A DNA stretch of 64,000 bases, from positions 1,426,001 through 1,490,000 of the forward strand of contig CADCXC010000005.1 of assembly GCA_902806595.1 (NCBI GenBank). The letters run 5' to 3'. The translations under genes and the position numbers were made by a program. Positions 1 through 12,558 of this stretch are shown in pieces. The DNA is from Pyrenopolyporus hunteri (taxonomy: Eukaryota > Ascomycota > Sordariomycetes > Xylariales > Hypoxylaceae). The number at the start of each line of letters is the position of its first letter. The stretch's first letter is position 1. The notes beneath the pieces are model-generated. The model worked only from the letters and a program-made list of their open reading frames with translations, was not told where the DNA came from and searched no databases.

Positions 1-1471
1 GCGAGGAAGGATCTTGACAGATTTACTGTACTTACATTCGAATTTAATGCGCGTCCTACTGGTTCCTTAGCCGCGCAGCCGCGTTGGTAATCCCGTGAGC
101 GGCACTGTCGATATTGGCGATCCTGCTGGAATATATGGAGGTAGGTGGTAGACACGATTGAGGTCGGAATAGCCGCGTCCGTGTATCCTCAAACGCAGGT
201 ACAATGGATGCATCGTGATTCAATCCGAGAACCACCGAATCGAGTTTTACATACCTACCTAGGTACTCATACCCTGGCCCCCAAGGAAAAGAATGCTAGA
301 TGCACTCAAGCTGCCCTATCTTTACATGATCTACATAGTATATTCATTTCGGCATCGCGTCTCTCGTAAGCCAATGAGGTTACCTGGTATGCCCTTGAGT
401 AGATCTGGTGTAATATTCGCTTTTCTCCGTAAAAGACCCGGGCCTCTAGCCGGAAACGGCGTAGAATCACGACTTCGACGTAGATAAAATTCCTTGTAAG
501 GAAAGTGGTATCTAACGTTCAAGTCCCGAGTTTGGAGAAGAGCCCCTGTGCGACCCCAAGACGTATCAAATCAACTCGAATCGGCGTATGGGAACGGCTA
601 TCACACTGAGAAGAGGCACATGTGGCGATAGCATCGGTTCGCCTGTTGCCCGTTCGAATTGTTTTCTTCGGCATGGCGAAGTAACGTTTACCGGTTCCGT
701 CGACTTATAGGCCACAGAGCTATAGATAGGCCCCGGGTATGAGGCGGAGAAGACGAACGATGGCATAATGCAGCCTCTGATCATAGCTCGTACTAGGTGA
801 TGGCGAAACCATACTGAACGACTGCGTGAATAGGGGTTTGTCTTTACCGAGTCCCGTTTGGGTTGGGGGCCGGAACACGAGCTGTTATCCTCGCATCTCG
901 CATGATGCTTCCTGAATAACATGGATAACAACGGCTATCAAGTTGTTAAGGAAAAGAAGTACACCGCTAGGTTGTTTGCTTGATTGTTTGGTACTGGGCG
1001 AGTGCCGAAGAGAGCTGCAGTTGAGCGATGAGTTTGTGGATAGTCGAGCGTCTCTTCCAATTTCCATTAATCAATGTGTAATTCTTTCTCCTATAGAATA
1101 TTAACCTTAAATGATACGGAACGGGGTAGTATAAGCATATGATTTCATACTATGATAGTTCCTGTGGACGGAAAAGGGGTCGTAGTATCTTGATTCTAGA
1201 AGTCACCAAGTAGATACCTCCTAGGGAGACTCCCGAAGCCCTCTCGAAGCTCGTAGTATGGTGGAAGGTAATGGTAAGAGTATGATGCCTGAGCTCGGTA
1301 GATCGACACGTTAGAATATCTTTTCTTCTAGTCTCGTTAGATTATCGCGTCTTTTCCAGGGCAAGATTAGGATGACAATTAAACTTGCCAGGCGTTGAAG
1401 CCTAGATATGCGAGGGGATCTAGAGCAACACGGTAATGCCTCATCACTTCTAGGTTGGATGCTAAAGCTAA
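1..1471. other. Intergenic region, no gene seen
   Basis: Only short overlapping reading frames without family resemblance or plausible splice partners occur here. The right part is the downstream flank of the neurochondrin-family gene. I see no RNA gene or clear repeat. Confidence 0.5.
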
Positions 1472-3549
1472 CTATACTTGAAGAGCAGACATCACATCCT
1501 CTAGCTCCTTTGCAGTATCGCTATTCGCATCCGCCCTGCCCCTTAACTGTTCCGCGATCCCGCGTATAGCGCTAGCCGAATGCACATACCGCCTCCTCAT
1601 ACCCGGTGTTGCGTTCCCCAGTAACGTCGAGGCGAGCTGCAAGACGTCCGCTTGGAAATCAAGAAGGGCCCTATTACCGGTTTCCGCCTCCGCGATGGGC
1701 ACATCGTAGGCCGCTACGGCCGTCACTACATCCATCCACTCCTCAGGCGGAGTGCCTTCGTTCTCCACGACTATTTGTAGGACGAGCGCAATGCGAGTAC
1801 CACGGATAAGGTCCGCTTCTTGTAAGACGTCGGATGCCGAGCTCTCTTCAAGAATCTTCAGCATATCCCCCGACAAGACCCGCCAGCCGTTGTACGAATT
1901 GAAAGCCGCGATGCCCTTCGACGTGCGGACCACGCCCTCGAGCGCCGCGAGGATAGGGAGTCTATAGTCTAGCCCGTTTGGTTGAGACGAAGCCGAACTA
2001 CTGTTTTGATACAGTTCCATGAACATATCCATCAACCCGGCACACTCTTTCCTCAGCGCGTCGCCGTCGTCGTCGCGGACCCAGAGCGCTATGGCGCGGA
2101 TGGCAGAAAGTATGAAGGCGTCCGTGGCCGCGCTCTCGTCTTTCGCGTCCCACGTAAGCGTCTTGCGGGAGCCGAAGTCGGTATGTGTATTACTGGTCCG
2201 CGCCTCCGGATGTAATCCCTGAGCTCCTGCTACCGAAGCGTCCCAGCGGTCCCGCAGATACTCCATCGTCAGGGATAGCGTCTCGGCGATGGAGCTGTTC
2301 AGCTTAAGGACGAGGTCGGGGGGCATGTTGAGCCAGGACATGGTCGAGCTCGTGCTTGGGTTGGGACTATCTAGCGCTTCCATCCAGGCGATGAGTTGGC
2401 CGATGAAAGCCGTTAGAATGTCAAGGGCGGATGTGAGACGTTGGGAGATTCGCGGATACTCCGGGTCATTGAGCTTCTCTAGGAGAGAGGGGAGGGTTGC
2501 GCGTAGGTCTACTAGGATGAGGTTAATGAAGAGGTAAGAGAATGGCTTCGACGAGCCCTTTTCGTCAATGAATAGGAGCTGGGGCGTTGACTCTGGATAG
2601 ATGAGCAGTAAGGCTCCCGCGCAGTTTGTGTATGCAGATCGGCTGGCTGCAGTTGGTCGGTTTGTCGAGAGGTTCCGTATAAGCTTAGTGACTGAACCGA
2701 GCCATTTAGGATTTCTTGGTATGAGCTGAACGACGATTAGAGGAAGGTTTTTGGCGTGTAATGTGTGAGTGAACTTACGTTCTCGTTTATGTTTCTCAAA
2801 ACATGAGATATGAATTCCAGGAGGCTTGTTGCGTCCGTCCCGATGAAGGAAGACACGAATAACTGAATCCCCTCGTCGATCTTGGTTCTCATTGCCTCTC
2901 TTGCCTGTTCATCTTCAAGACCTGTAGGTCCCCTTTCCCAGGCCCATATGAAAATGGTGAGTACGTATGCATGTTCCGGGGCAATCTCTATCAACGGAGT
3001 CCAATCGTCAATATCAAGATTAGCAAAGATTTTTGCACCCTCGGGTACGGCGACGAGGGTGAGCAAGGCCTCTATAATGACCTGGGTAGTCTCTTTAGAG
3101 CTGATCCCAAGTCAGCGTATGCAGATCGATGTGGAGTAGATTGCGATTTACCTATAGAGGACGGCCTTGGCCAACCGTGGTATCCGGTTGAGTAGCTTCG
3201 TGTCTTGCCTCGCTTCATCGGGTAACAAGACGGCGAATGTGTGAATGACGGCGACTGCTAGGTCAAGCATGTCCTTCGAGTTGCTCTGCCCCGAGCCGGG
3301 CTGTGACCCGGTGCGTAACAACCGGTCCAGAAATTTGGGTGAAATCGAATCCCATAGTGAAACAATGGTCTCTTTATCATTCTGTAACTCTGGTGTGTTG
3401 TCCAGGACAGACTTCAGGATGGCTAAGCCGGCAAATCTGGAGGTATCGTCCTTGGTCTTGAGCAGCTGCTGGATCTTCTCTATGGCGGCGCCCGATTTGC
3501 CTACATCGCTGTCTTTTAGATGTATATTCGTGGTATTGGGAACATCCAT
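1472..3549 (-). CDS. Neurochondrin (DUF1941) family protein
   Basis: Three-exon gene on the minus strand. My model is exons 3549-3152, 3100-2779 and 2725-1472, giving 657 aa. Intron 1 starts GTAAAT and ends ATCAG; intron 2 starts GTAAGT and ends TTCAG; reading phase is kept at both. The protein is an alpha-helical, armadillo-like repeat protein throughout, with no signal peptide or membrane segment. Recognisable family stretches are AGLAILKSVLDN near the N-terminus and NRPTAASRSAYTNCAGALLL in the last exon; length fits fungal members. Neurochondrin in animals is a cytosolic regulator, and the fungal homologues lack a clear assigned role, so function here is unknown. The start is the first ATG of the exon. 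It is divergent from the CLC gene, with 671 bp between the start codons. The family call is from remembered similarity, not a search. Confidence 0.8.
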
Positions 3550-4220
3550 TTTCTCATAATGTTATAAAGACCTAGCGACTTAAGGCAAGGAGAACCTTGT
3601 ATATAGGTATCTATGATAGTATTAGCTGAGATGATGGGTATTTGGTCCTGAGTATGAGTAACTTGCTACTGCTTCATTTGTCGGTCTAGTAGAGCGATAG
3701 AGATCCTGTCTTTGGATTTAACTTGAGGTCATCATGTATTTTCTTCTGTCTGTGTATTCTTGTACTGATTAGTTTCTTAAATTGCTCGCGAAGTTCTTTC
3801 TAATTCTACGATAATTATGATTGTAGAATGAGTGGCCAATGAGATGATGACGCCAGTTGAATTGAATCATGTCCATACCCGAGTAACGAGGAACGGGTCA
3901 CAGGTAACAAGCTACAGGCTATAGGTTACGGGCTAGAAGTTACACGGGGGCAGGATAAGCTCTTATCGTTATCGCCGTTGTGTAACCTACCTACCTATGT
4001 AGGCACCACCTATGCATGTACCCTGTGACAAGCGATTACGGCCCCCTGCCACTTGCCAACATCGAACATCGAACATTGAACCTTGAATCTTCGATTGATC
4101 GCAAAGCCGCAACGCGATACGTGTGTCCGTAGCCATGAAACTTGGCCGTTCGTCATACTACAACTCAGTTAGGTAGCATAGGCACCGCGATATGGCAGAG
4201 CGCATGAAACGGCCTTCGAG
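3550..4220. promoter_or_regulatory. Shared upstream region of neurochondrin-family and CLC genes
   Basis: The two genes are transcribed away from each other, so this 671-bp stretch must hold both promoters. It contains an ACCTACCTACCTATGTAGG element around 3985-4005 and a short imperfect repeat of ACATCGA/ACATTGA type around 4059-4085. I see no defined factor site. Confidence 0.45.
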
Positions 4221-7109
4221 ATGGCAAGCAGCAGCAATTTCATGAGCGCGCGTGGGGAGGAAGCGTCGTCGTCGTCGTCATCCTCGAGGTCACCCAACGG
4301 ACCGCGCCCTCCGAATAACAACGACGAACGAGACGAGCTCGATTACCTATTCGATGGCGACGATGGCGACGTACTTGGAAACGACCCATTAAATGACGAC
4401 TTAGTGGAGCCTATGAGCTTCAAGCGGAAACAAAAACAGTCTGTCTTCTCGCAACCAGGCCGATTGTTGTCCACGTTGACAGGCAATCGCTTGGGGTCTG
4501 CGTCGCCGCGGTCGCAGCATTCCGAGACCGCGCAACCGACGATTCTACAAGGTCTGAACCCAGAACGATCCGAGAGTACCCCTCATGCACCGGCGGGTCC
4601 GAAAGAAGGAGCGCCGCTTGATTGGTACGTCGAGGGTCCAGGGCGGAGAGTTGGGTACGAAGATCTTACGGCTATCGATTGGATCTTCGAATACACCAAA
4701 GAGCGGCAACGTCTACGGGTGCTCTATTCGAGTGCGACAGGAATAGTCGGGTACATACAACAGCTATTAGACTCTAGTCAGGCTTGGGTTGTGCTCGTGT
4801 TGACAGGAATTGCTGTCGGCGCGCTGGCAGCAGGTATAGATGTCGCTTCGGACTGGTTGGGGGATATAAAGACGGGATACTGTACGTCTGGGCCCGAAGG
4901 GGGTGCATTCTATTTAAATAAGCAGTTCTGCTGCTACGGTTACGACCAAGGCGCCAAGTGCTTAGGATGGAAACCCTGGGCCGCGGCTCTAGGGATAGGG
5001 TCCGCTGGTGGAAAGTGGTTTATAGAGTACTTCTTTTTCCTATTACTCTCCGTGAGTTCTTCGCCAGAACCCCCGGGCACAAGTTGCTAATAAGCCAGCA
5101 GGTCACATTTGCCCTCTGTGCTGGATTCCTGGTCAAGGAGTATGCGATTTATGCGAAGCATAGCGGTATACCCGAGATCAAAACGGTGTTAGGAGGCTTT
5201 GTCATTCGGCGTTTCTTAGGGGCTTGGACACTGGTCACTAAGTCTTTAGGATTAGTACGTCCCGTAATGACTTTTCTAGAAACTAGATCGCTAACTAAGT
5301 GCAGTGTCTCGCTGTCGCATCTGGCATGTGGCTAGGAAAGGAGGGCCCCTTAGTACATGTGGCTTGCTGTTGTGCGAATCTATTCATCAAACTATTCCCG
5401 AATATAAATAACAATGAAGGTGCGTATCACGTATATTATGGGTATAAGACGGATGTTGACCGAGAGCAGCACGTAAACGAGAGGTCTTGTCTGCAGCTGC
5501 GGCGTCGGGAATCTCTGTTGCGTTCGGATCCCCTATTGGCGGTGTGTTGTTCAGTCTTGAACAGCTGTCCTACTATTTCCCCGACAAGACTATGTGGCAG
5601 AGCTTCGTGTGTGCCATGACAGCGGCTGTCGTGCTGCAGGCATTTGATCCCTTCCGTTCTGGTAAGTTGGTGCTGTACCAGGTCAAGTTCAGCACGAGCT
5701 GGCACAACTTCGAAGTCGTGCCTTTCGCCTTGCTGGGTATCCTTGGTGGCATTTACGGCGGGCTCTTCATCAAAGCCAACATGCGCGTGGCAGAATGGAA
5801 GAAGTCGACGTCCTGGCTTCCAGGGCCGTTGACCCAGGTCGTCATCGTCGCCTTCCTGACCGCCCTCATCAATTACCCCAATTTTTACATGCGAGCCCAA
5901 ACGTCGGAGCTGGTATCCTCGCTCTTCACTGACTGCGCGCTGGTACTTGATGACCAGTTCGGTCTCTGCAAGACGGGTGCTGCGACAGCTGGCACCATCA
6001 TCCTATTGCTGTTTGCCGCTGTCCTCGGCTTTATCCTAGCGTCTGTCACGTTCGGCCTGCAGATCCCAGCAGGTATCATCCTACCTTCTATGGCTATTGG
6101 CGCGCTCTCCGGCCGTGCAGTTGGCATAATCATGGAGATCTGGCAGCATAATCATCCAGACTTCTTCATTTTTAGCGCCTGCGACGCTGGCAGACCTTGT
6201 GTGACGCCAGGCGTATACGCCATCGTCGGCGCCGCTGCCACGCTCGCGGGCGTAACGCGCATGACCGTATCCATCGTGGTCATCATGTTCGAGTTGACAG
6301 GGGCGCTGACATACGTGTTACCCATCATGGTGGCCGTCATGCTGTCCAAGTGGGTAGGCGACGCCTTCTCGCGGCGCGGCATCTACGAGAGCTGGATCCA
6401 CTTCAACGAGTACCCGTTCCTGGACTCGGGCGACGAGGGCGGCGGCGCGCAGCACGTGCCCGACATCCCGGCCTCGCAGATCATGACGCGCATCGAGGAC
6501 CTGGTCGTGCTCACCGCCACCGGCCACACCATCGCCAGCCTGCGCGGCATCCTCGAGTCCTGCGACTACCGTGGCTTCCCCGTCGTCAGCGACCCCCGCG
6601 ACGCCATCCTGCTCGGCTACATCAGCCGCGCCGAGCTCGCGTACAACCTCGCCGCCGGCACCCAGCCCCCGCGCAACCTGCCGCCCGAGACCGAGGCCTT
6701 CTTCTCCCACCAGCCCCTCGCCGACCCCCGCACCACCCTCGACCTCCGCCCCTGGATGGACCAGACCCCCTTCACGCTCCCCAGCCGCAGCTCCCTCCAC
6801 CTCGCCGTCGCCTACTTCCAGAAGCTCGGCGTCCGCTACGTCCTCTTCTGCGACCGCGGCGTCCTCCAGGGCCTCCTGACCAAGAAGGACTGCTGGTACG
6901 TGCTCAACGGCGCCGAGGAGGCCCGCCGGGGTATCGGCCACGGACGCATCGGGCCGGCGGCTCGCGGCGGCGCCGGCGTGGACGACGACGACGAGGTGCC
7001 GGTGGTAGGTGCCGGGACGACGGAGCGCAGCGGTCTCCTGGGCGGTGTTGAGGAGGGCGTCTTGGCGGTGTCGCCGGCGGATGATGATGATCGGAGTGCG
7101 ATCTTATAG
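4221..7109 (+). CDS. CLC-family chloride channel/transporter with two CBS domains
   Basis: Four exons: 4221-5051, 5102-5254, 5305-5419 and 5470-7109, encoding 912 aa; every intron is about 50 nt with GT-AG ends and phase kept. The protein should move chloride across an intracellular or plasma membrane. It has an acidic, Ser-rich cytosolic N-terminus (about 1-150), the CLC membrane core (about 190-690) and two C-terminal CBS domains (about 700-760 and 800-860). Seen motifs are HSGIPE (Ser298, anion filter), GKEGP (Glu341, gating glutamate) and ELTGALTY (filter tyrosine). Position 398, the proton-glutamate site of ClC-4/5 type exchangers, is Gln (SLEQLSYYF). It therefore resembles ClC-3/4/5 and yeast Gef1 overall but may not couple to protons. 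The 3' half of the last exon is much more GC-rich than the 5' exons. Convergent with the Slx8-like gene. Confidence 0.93.
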
Positions 7110-8570
7110 GTTTTTTTTTCCCCTTGTCTTTCTATTTTCTAGAGGCGCGGATTTGGGGTGTTGATTTTCTTCTAGCTAGCTGCTTAGACTTAGCTACCTA
7201 GCTAGGTAGACATGTAGTTATATCCTAGGGACGGGAGGTACCAGGTATGGGAGGGCGTGCGATATCGTGGTATTGTAGGCGTGCTATTATCGCGGAGTAA
7301 TATACCTACCTACCAACATATTCTATTTGATAAGTGCGGTCTTGCTACCTGTCTACCTACCACCCAAGTACCTCCTTACCCTGCATTGTGTACATGAATG
7401 TAGGAATGAACGGTGCTCTCACATGTGCCGGTATGAAGTCACAGCGTCTCTCTCGTGCTTCCGATTCGTACACATTTCCACCAGCCGTATCCCTTCCCGC
7501 CCCAACAGTTTAATTGCCTTACCTAAATTAATGAATGGGAATGAATCGCCTAGACCAGTCTGGGGCCCGCATGTTGATTGGTGGCGCTCCTCACGGGGAC
7601 ACTTTTTGCATGGTTGTACGGAGGTACTCGTCTACCCATGTACCTATATAACGCAGGCGATACGGCGTATATGATAGGCGGTCGAGATGGGCGGAGTCGG
7701 TAGGCGGGCTATGATTGGGGATGCACGCTTAATTAAGAGCTGTGCACGTGGTCATATAAGTAACGGTATTAGGTATTGGGTATTGGAAGGACTTATATTG
7801 ACGTATACCTGCCCGTTGGTACCTACGGTCTATCGTCTACGCGGGGCAACGGGCACTATCAAAAGTTCGAGCGTGAAGCAAGCCAAGGGACCTATGCGCG
7901 TGCCCGGCCTCGCCTATTCATTAAGTATCTAGGTAGGTAGGTAGATACCAAGGTATCTAAGCGTGAGTTGAAGACCATTGTTCTTGTGTGCGTATCGTAA
8001 ATTCATCATCTAGCTCGAATTAAGCATAAGCAGGAGCATGCGAGAGCATTCCTGGGGAAAACACATTAGACATTCCCTTGAAGCGTTTCCTGGAACGCTC
8101 GCTTCTCTATCGTAAGACTATAACCTATTCACAGGGAGATTCGGGGAGCCAAATGCAAAAAGAAGCGAGCCACATCCTAGCCCGATCGGAGACGGAGAAA
8201 AAGAACTTGGGGGGTATCACGCCGTGGATGTATGAATCAACTCCCCTTCCCATGCAGAAAACCCGCGCCCGCCTGGTAGGTACCTCCCGTACCTATGCTT
8301 GCAATGCCTATCCGTGTCTGCCGCTGTATGCCGCGCACTCGGACTGATATTAGGAGCCATCCTCTTACACTTAAGAGGGGAAAAAATAGTATAGTAGAAC
8401 GCCTTCGTGCCACAATCCTCCCTTCGGAGCGGGAGCCTCGCGGTATGCCATCTTTCTATACGAGGCTACCTTGCTCGCTCCGGGCCCCCATCCACTGCCC
8501 GTCTGAACTGCGTCTGCACCACGTTAGGTAGACGGGAAGTAGAACCCCTTCCGCTAAGCCCTTCGCCACG
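7110..8570. other. Intergenic region between convergent genes
   Basis: Holds the 3' flanks of the CLC and RING-finger genes. It contains several TACCTACC/GGTAGGTA tracts, near 7191-7210, 7304-7316 and 7929-7946. Small reading frames here show no family resemblance and are taken as chance. Confidence 0.5.
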
Positions 8571-10309
8571 TCACGAAGGGCCAATAGGCCGCTTTCCCTT
8601 TTTGTTGGCGGTCATGATCTTCAATTCAAGGTGATAGAAGGACTTTTGGTTCTTGCCCTTCTTCTCTTTCGGGTCGACTTTGGTCCGGCAGACGGGGCAT
8701 GTCTTCTTCATGTTGTCGATGTGAAGCGCGGTGTGTAGGCATTCGGAGCAGAAGAGGTGACCTAAGCGTGTATAAGTTAATAACGGACCTTTCAATATAC
8801 CGTCGAGCAACTTCATTTTCTACATACCGCAGTGTGTGACGGTCAGATGCGATGTGTTATCCATGCAAATAACGCACTGAAACTTGCCGAGCTTGGTCCG
8901 GCTGTCGACCTTGGGGGCCATAAACTCCTTTGGGACTTCGGCGACGTTGGATAAATCGATAGTGTCGTGACCATCGTGGTTGTCTGGGCCGCTAACAAGA
9001 TCGTCATCGCTGAACGGGTTGTGCGCGGCGCGCCGGTATTTTATCGTGCTTGTCGGACTGGAATTGGAGGGAGATGACCGTCGTCGCTTAGAGGCCGGAG
9101 GAAGCGCCCCGCCATTAGCGGCGGTAGCGTTTCTTTTCCTAGTATTCGGCATGGCGGGTGTTGAAGGGTTGATGCCGGAGGAGGATTCGAAGTCCGGTTC
9201 CTCCTTGGTTAGATCAACCAGGTGGTCTTTGGTGGCTCTTAGGCTGCGAGACGCAGGAGTTGGCATTGCCTCGCCGACTTCCAGGGGTTTGGGTAAGTTG
9301 GATGATTGAGGTCGACTAGGCAGCAGAGGGCTGCTGTTAATAGGCGGAAGTGAGGGCGAAGAAAAATCGCCGTCGGCTATGGCAGTGAGATAATGGTAAT
9401 CGTCGCTACCCGGTTCGGGGCCTTGCCTATTCGGCTGGGGAAGTCGGGTGTGAATATTGCGAGTGTTGCTTGATGACGACCTCTGCTGCTGCTGGGTCCG
9501 TGGCGGGGCACGACTAAGATGCTGCTCGGCGAAAATACCGCCAAATGCCGGAGAACGAGGTGGTCGACGTAAGCTTGAATCCAGCCTTGGAAATGTAGCG
9601 TCTGGCCTAGCCGACACCCAACTAGGCCTCCCTTGACCGTGGTGGTTGTGGTTATGGCTACCGGTGGCGGTGCGCGCGGTGCGCGCGGGACTGAGAGGCA
9701 ACGTAGTGTGAGGAGGATAACACGGGGTGTTGGACTCTGCTTGTCGGAAGGGTTCGAAAGCGCCGGAAAACCGAGACTCGCTGAATAAGTCGGGTATGGA
9801 AGGCAACTGGTGGTTGGAATAGTGTTGCTGGTTCGGATTGAAGGGGCTTGAGTTTGGAGGTGTGCGTGGCGGCGCGGGGGGATCACCGAAGACTTGTCGA
9901 TGAAAGATATTCGAAGGACTAAGGTCGAAGAAATCGATGTCGCTCGCGAATGCGTTTTGACCAGAATCCCGGTCCGCTTGGGATACTACTAGGTTGGACG
10001 CAGCCGGAGTTTAGCGCCGCAATTTTCCTGAGCGTAGTGGGATCTTGACTGTGTGAGGTTTGAGATTGAAGGGGGAGAATTTACTGTATTGTATTGTAAC
10101 TTGGTACATACAAAACAATACGTAGGCAGAGGTGGGTATGAGGTATGAGGCTAGGTGAGTAGGTGGATTGGATTGTGAGGTTTAAGAGAGGCAAGGTGGT
10201 ACACAGGAACAAGAAATTAAAAAGGTAAAAGCTAAAATAAAAAAAAAATAGACCGGTGTTCTAAGAAACGTTAATGTTAATAAAGTGCAAGCATACCTCT
10301 GTACGCCAT
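8571..10309 (-). CDS. Slx8-like RING E3 ligase with SUMO-interaction motifs
   Basis: Probable SUMO-targeted ubiquitin ligase of the nucleus. Model: exons 10309-10297, 9988-8828 and 8761-8571, 454 aa. The C-terminal C3HC4 RING is split by the last intron: CVICMDN, then CGHLFCSECL, then CPVC (about residues 376-430). Two acidic, SIM-like motifs precede it: HLVDLTKEE (about 260-268) and TIDLSN (about 347-352), plus a basic KRRR patch (about 305). The rest is Ser/Pro-rich and disordered. The main exon is open upstream to position 9988 but has no ATG; a 13-nt first exon (ATGGCGTACAGAG, followed by GTATGC) restores an ATG with matching phase across a 308-nt intron whose acceptor follows a CTAAAC branch site. 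This start is inferred. In yeasts Slx8 works with a partner RING protein in genome stability. Confidence 0.8.
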
Positions 10310-12558
10310 TGTTTCTTTCTCCGTCTCTCTCGTTTTATTTTATCTTATTTTATTTTTTACTTTTTCCCTTTCCTTTTCCCCTTTTCCCTTCTGCTCTGCG
10401 GCCGATACCACCGAATGTTAGGTGGGTTTTAGACGAGGTAGCTTGGGTTAAGTCGGTTGATCCGTCCGCTTAGGCATGTACAGTTTGAGGGCCGAAAGAT
10501 CAAACCCCGGGTTTGAGTTCCTTGTAGGTGTTCGCGCGTGACTGTTTGGTGTCTAACAGTGGCGATTTCCAAGGTGCGCCGTATGCGTGTCTATGTGTGT
10601 ATGTGAGTGTGTATGTAAGTGTGTTATCGGCGATAAAGGTTCCTCCCTGTCAGTATTGGATTCACGGCGTAGGTTCTGGCCGCTTGCCGTGATGCGCAAT
10701 TGATTACAATAATAGGTAACAATAGGAATAATAACAATGGCAAGTCAACAACAACAGGAACAACAGGAACAACAGGAACAACAGGAACAACAATAATAAC
10801 AACGTCAATCAACGGGTATCTCGGTATGCTGGAAAAACAGATCCTCTTCTTCTTCTTCTCTCTTCTCTTCTCCTCTCTCTCATTTTCTCTCAGGTTATTC
10901 CCACATTTCGCTGCTCGGACATGCTATTCGTCGTTTGATTGATTGATTGATTCAAATGGCGTCGGCGGCGAGGGGAAGTGATGAGAATACCAAGAAAAGA
11001 AGAAGGATAAGAAGGATAATAAGAAAATAAGTTTCTTCTTTCTCCTTCTCTTTTCTTTTCTACTGCACCCTTGCTTGGTTCGAGGATTAGCAGCACGAGG
11101 GGATAGGAGTCCGCGCCCGTGATAAGCGTTGGTCAGAAATTCCCCGTACGAAGGATGTGGTGAGTTTTTTGACATGAAGTAGGTAGGCTACATGGCTAGA
11201 AGTACCCTGTCCATCCCCCTAGCTGGTAGGTAGCTTAGTGGTATTTATTTGAATTTCCTTGCTGAGCACGATCATGCGTCGACGGCTGCGCATACTCCGT
11301 GTGGCGGTAGCAAAGTAGGGTCATGCAATTGGAGCCACCTGGAGCAACCGTCCTCTCGCTCCTTCTGGTGAACCTACATACATGTAGGTACGTACGTGGT
11401 AGGCAGGTATCTACCTGTATCTACCTACCACATAACCAAACTAGCTGCGTTTTCTGCTGCACGCTGCTGTAACAGCCCCGGTTTACTTGGGACTTGCCTC
11501 GACCTTGCCTCTAGGCAAGTACTTAACGTATGTAGGAGGTATGGGGTAGGTATCTACATACCTATCTACCTACCACGTATAATACCATAGGTATTGTACA
11601 GTACATAGATATGTATCTATGACATTGAAGCAGTGACCCTGGCCGGGGGCCAACTTCATGCCTCTTACATCTATTTGCATCCATCTATATCCATTTACAT
11701 CCGTTTACAACTACAGAGCTATCTCCTAAGACACGTACTGCAATCTACACCTACGCCCAGAACGAATCGTCCGTTTGTCCTGATTTTATTCCGTGCCCGT
11801 CTTTTTGCTACATACTTCCTACGGAGAACTGCCCGTCCTCTAGAAAAGCCGAGCAATAATAACTCTGTATCACAATCTACGGATGGTGGGGCTATTGGAG
11901 CTCTCGCTTGAGTCCCAACGGCGACAAGTTCGATCCTTCGGAGAAGGGGCACGGATCTAAGGACAAAGCTTGTAGTGTGTCCAGACCGAGCTCTTGCTTG
12001 TCCCTCTTTGCCTGCATGCTTATCTAGTATCGCAACCAACTGGGAACTAAATGACCCGTGTCGGCGATCCAGAAGATGAGTATGATGCAGTACCTATATG
12101 TGACAACTACCTCATCTTGCGCCTCGATCACACCGCAGGAGCCCGTTAGCAAATACCAGAGCTTCCCGAGACAACGGCCGTCAGCTTTTACTTAGGTAAA
12201 CACTACGCCTGAGCGGAAGGATCAGACCTGGATTCTGGAGCAAAGCAGTACGTGCGTGAATACTTCTCGTCCGGGAACCGAGGGCCTCGTATCGTTCCGA
12301 TAAAATTCGTACCCGTTGCTTTTTACCACTACGCATACGCCTTGGCTATTCCATCCACTCCGCGCCATCTCGTATGTCTCACTTCCGCCGGTTACCGGAA
12401 GACAAATTTTCATATCATTCTAGAACTCCTATCAGTTGTCAAGAATATCCGTCGAGATGCCTCTTGACCTCGTCGAATCGCCAATCAACTACAGCCAATG
12501 ACATAAACCACTACCGGGCCCGCCAGCACATGTTTCAGAAATCAAACTTTTCATATCG
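10310..12558. other. Intergenic region rich in simple repeats
   Basis: Contains the A/G-rich leader of the Slx8-like gene (10310-10400, read on minus), a 9-bp tandem repeat, CT microsatellites (about 10845-10890 and 11035-11062) and TACCTACC-type tracts at 11371-11425 and 11535-11580. No convincing gene. Confidence 0.5.
10747..10796 (+). repeat. 9-bp tandem repeat AACAACAGG
   Basis: Four full copies of AACAACAGG start at about 10750 and are followed by a diverged AACAACAAT copy and AATAAC. It is in noncoding DNA upstream of the Slx8-like gene; a replication-slippage microsatellite is the simplest reading. Confidence 0.85.

Noticed and set aside
6197..7051. Long open frame overlapping the CLC gene in another frame, and a 207-aa frame on the opposite strand (6318-6941)
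   Set aside because: They are shadows caused by the very high GC3 of the CLC exon; both are Arg/Pro- or Gly/Glu-rich with no family features, while the CLC frame has clear CBS domains.
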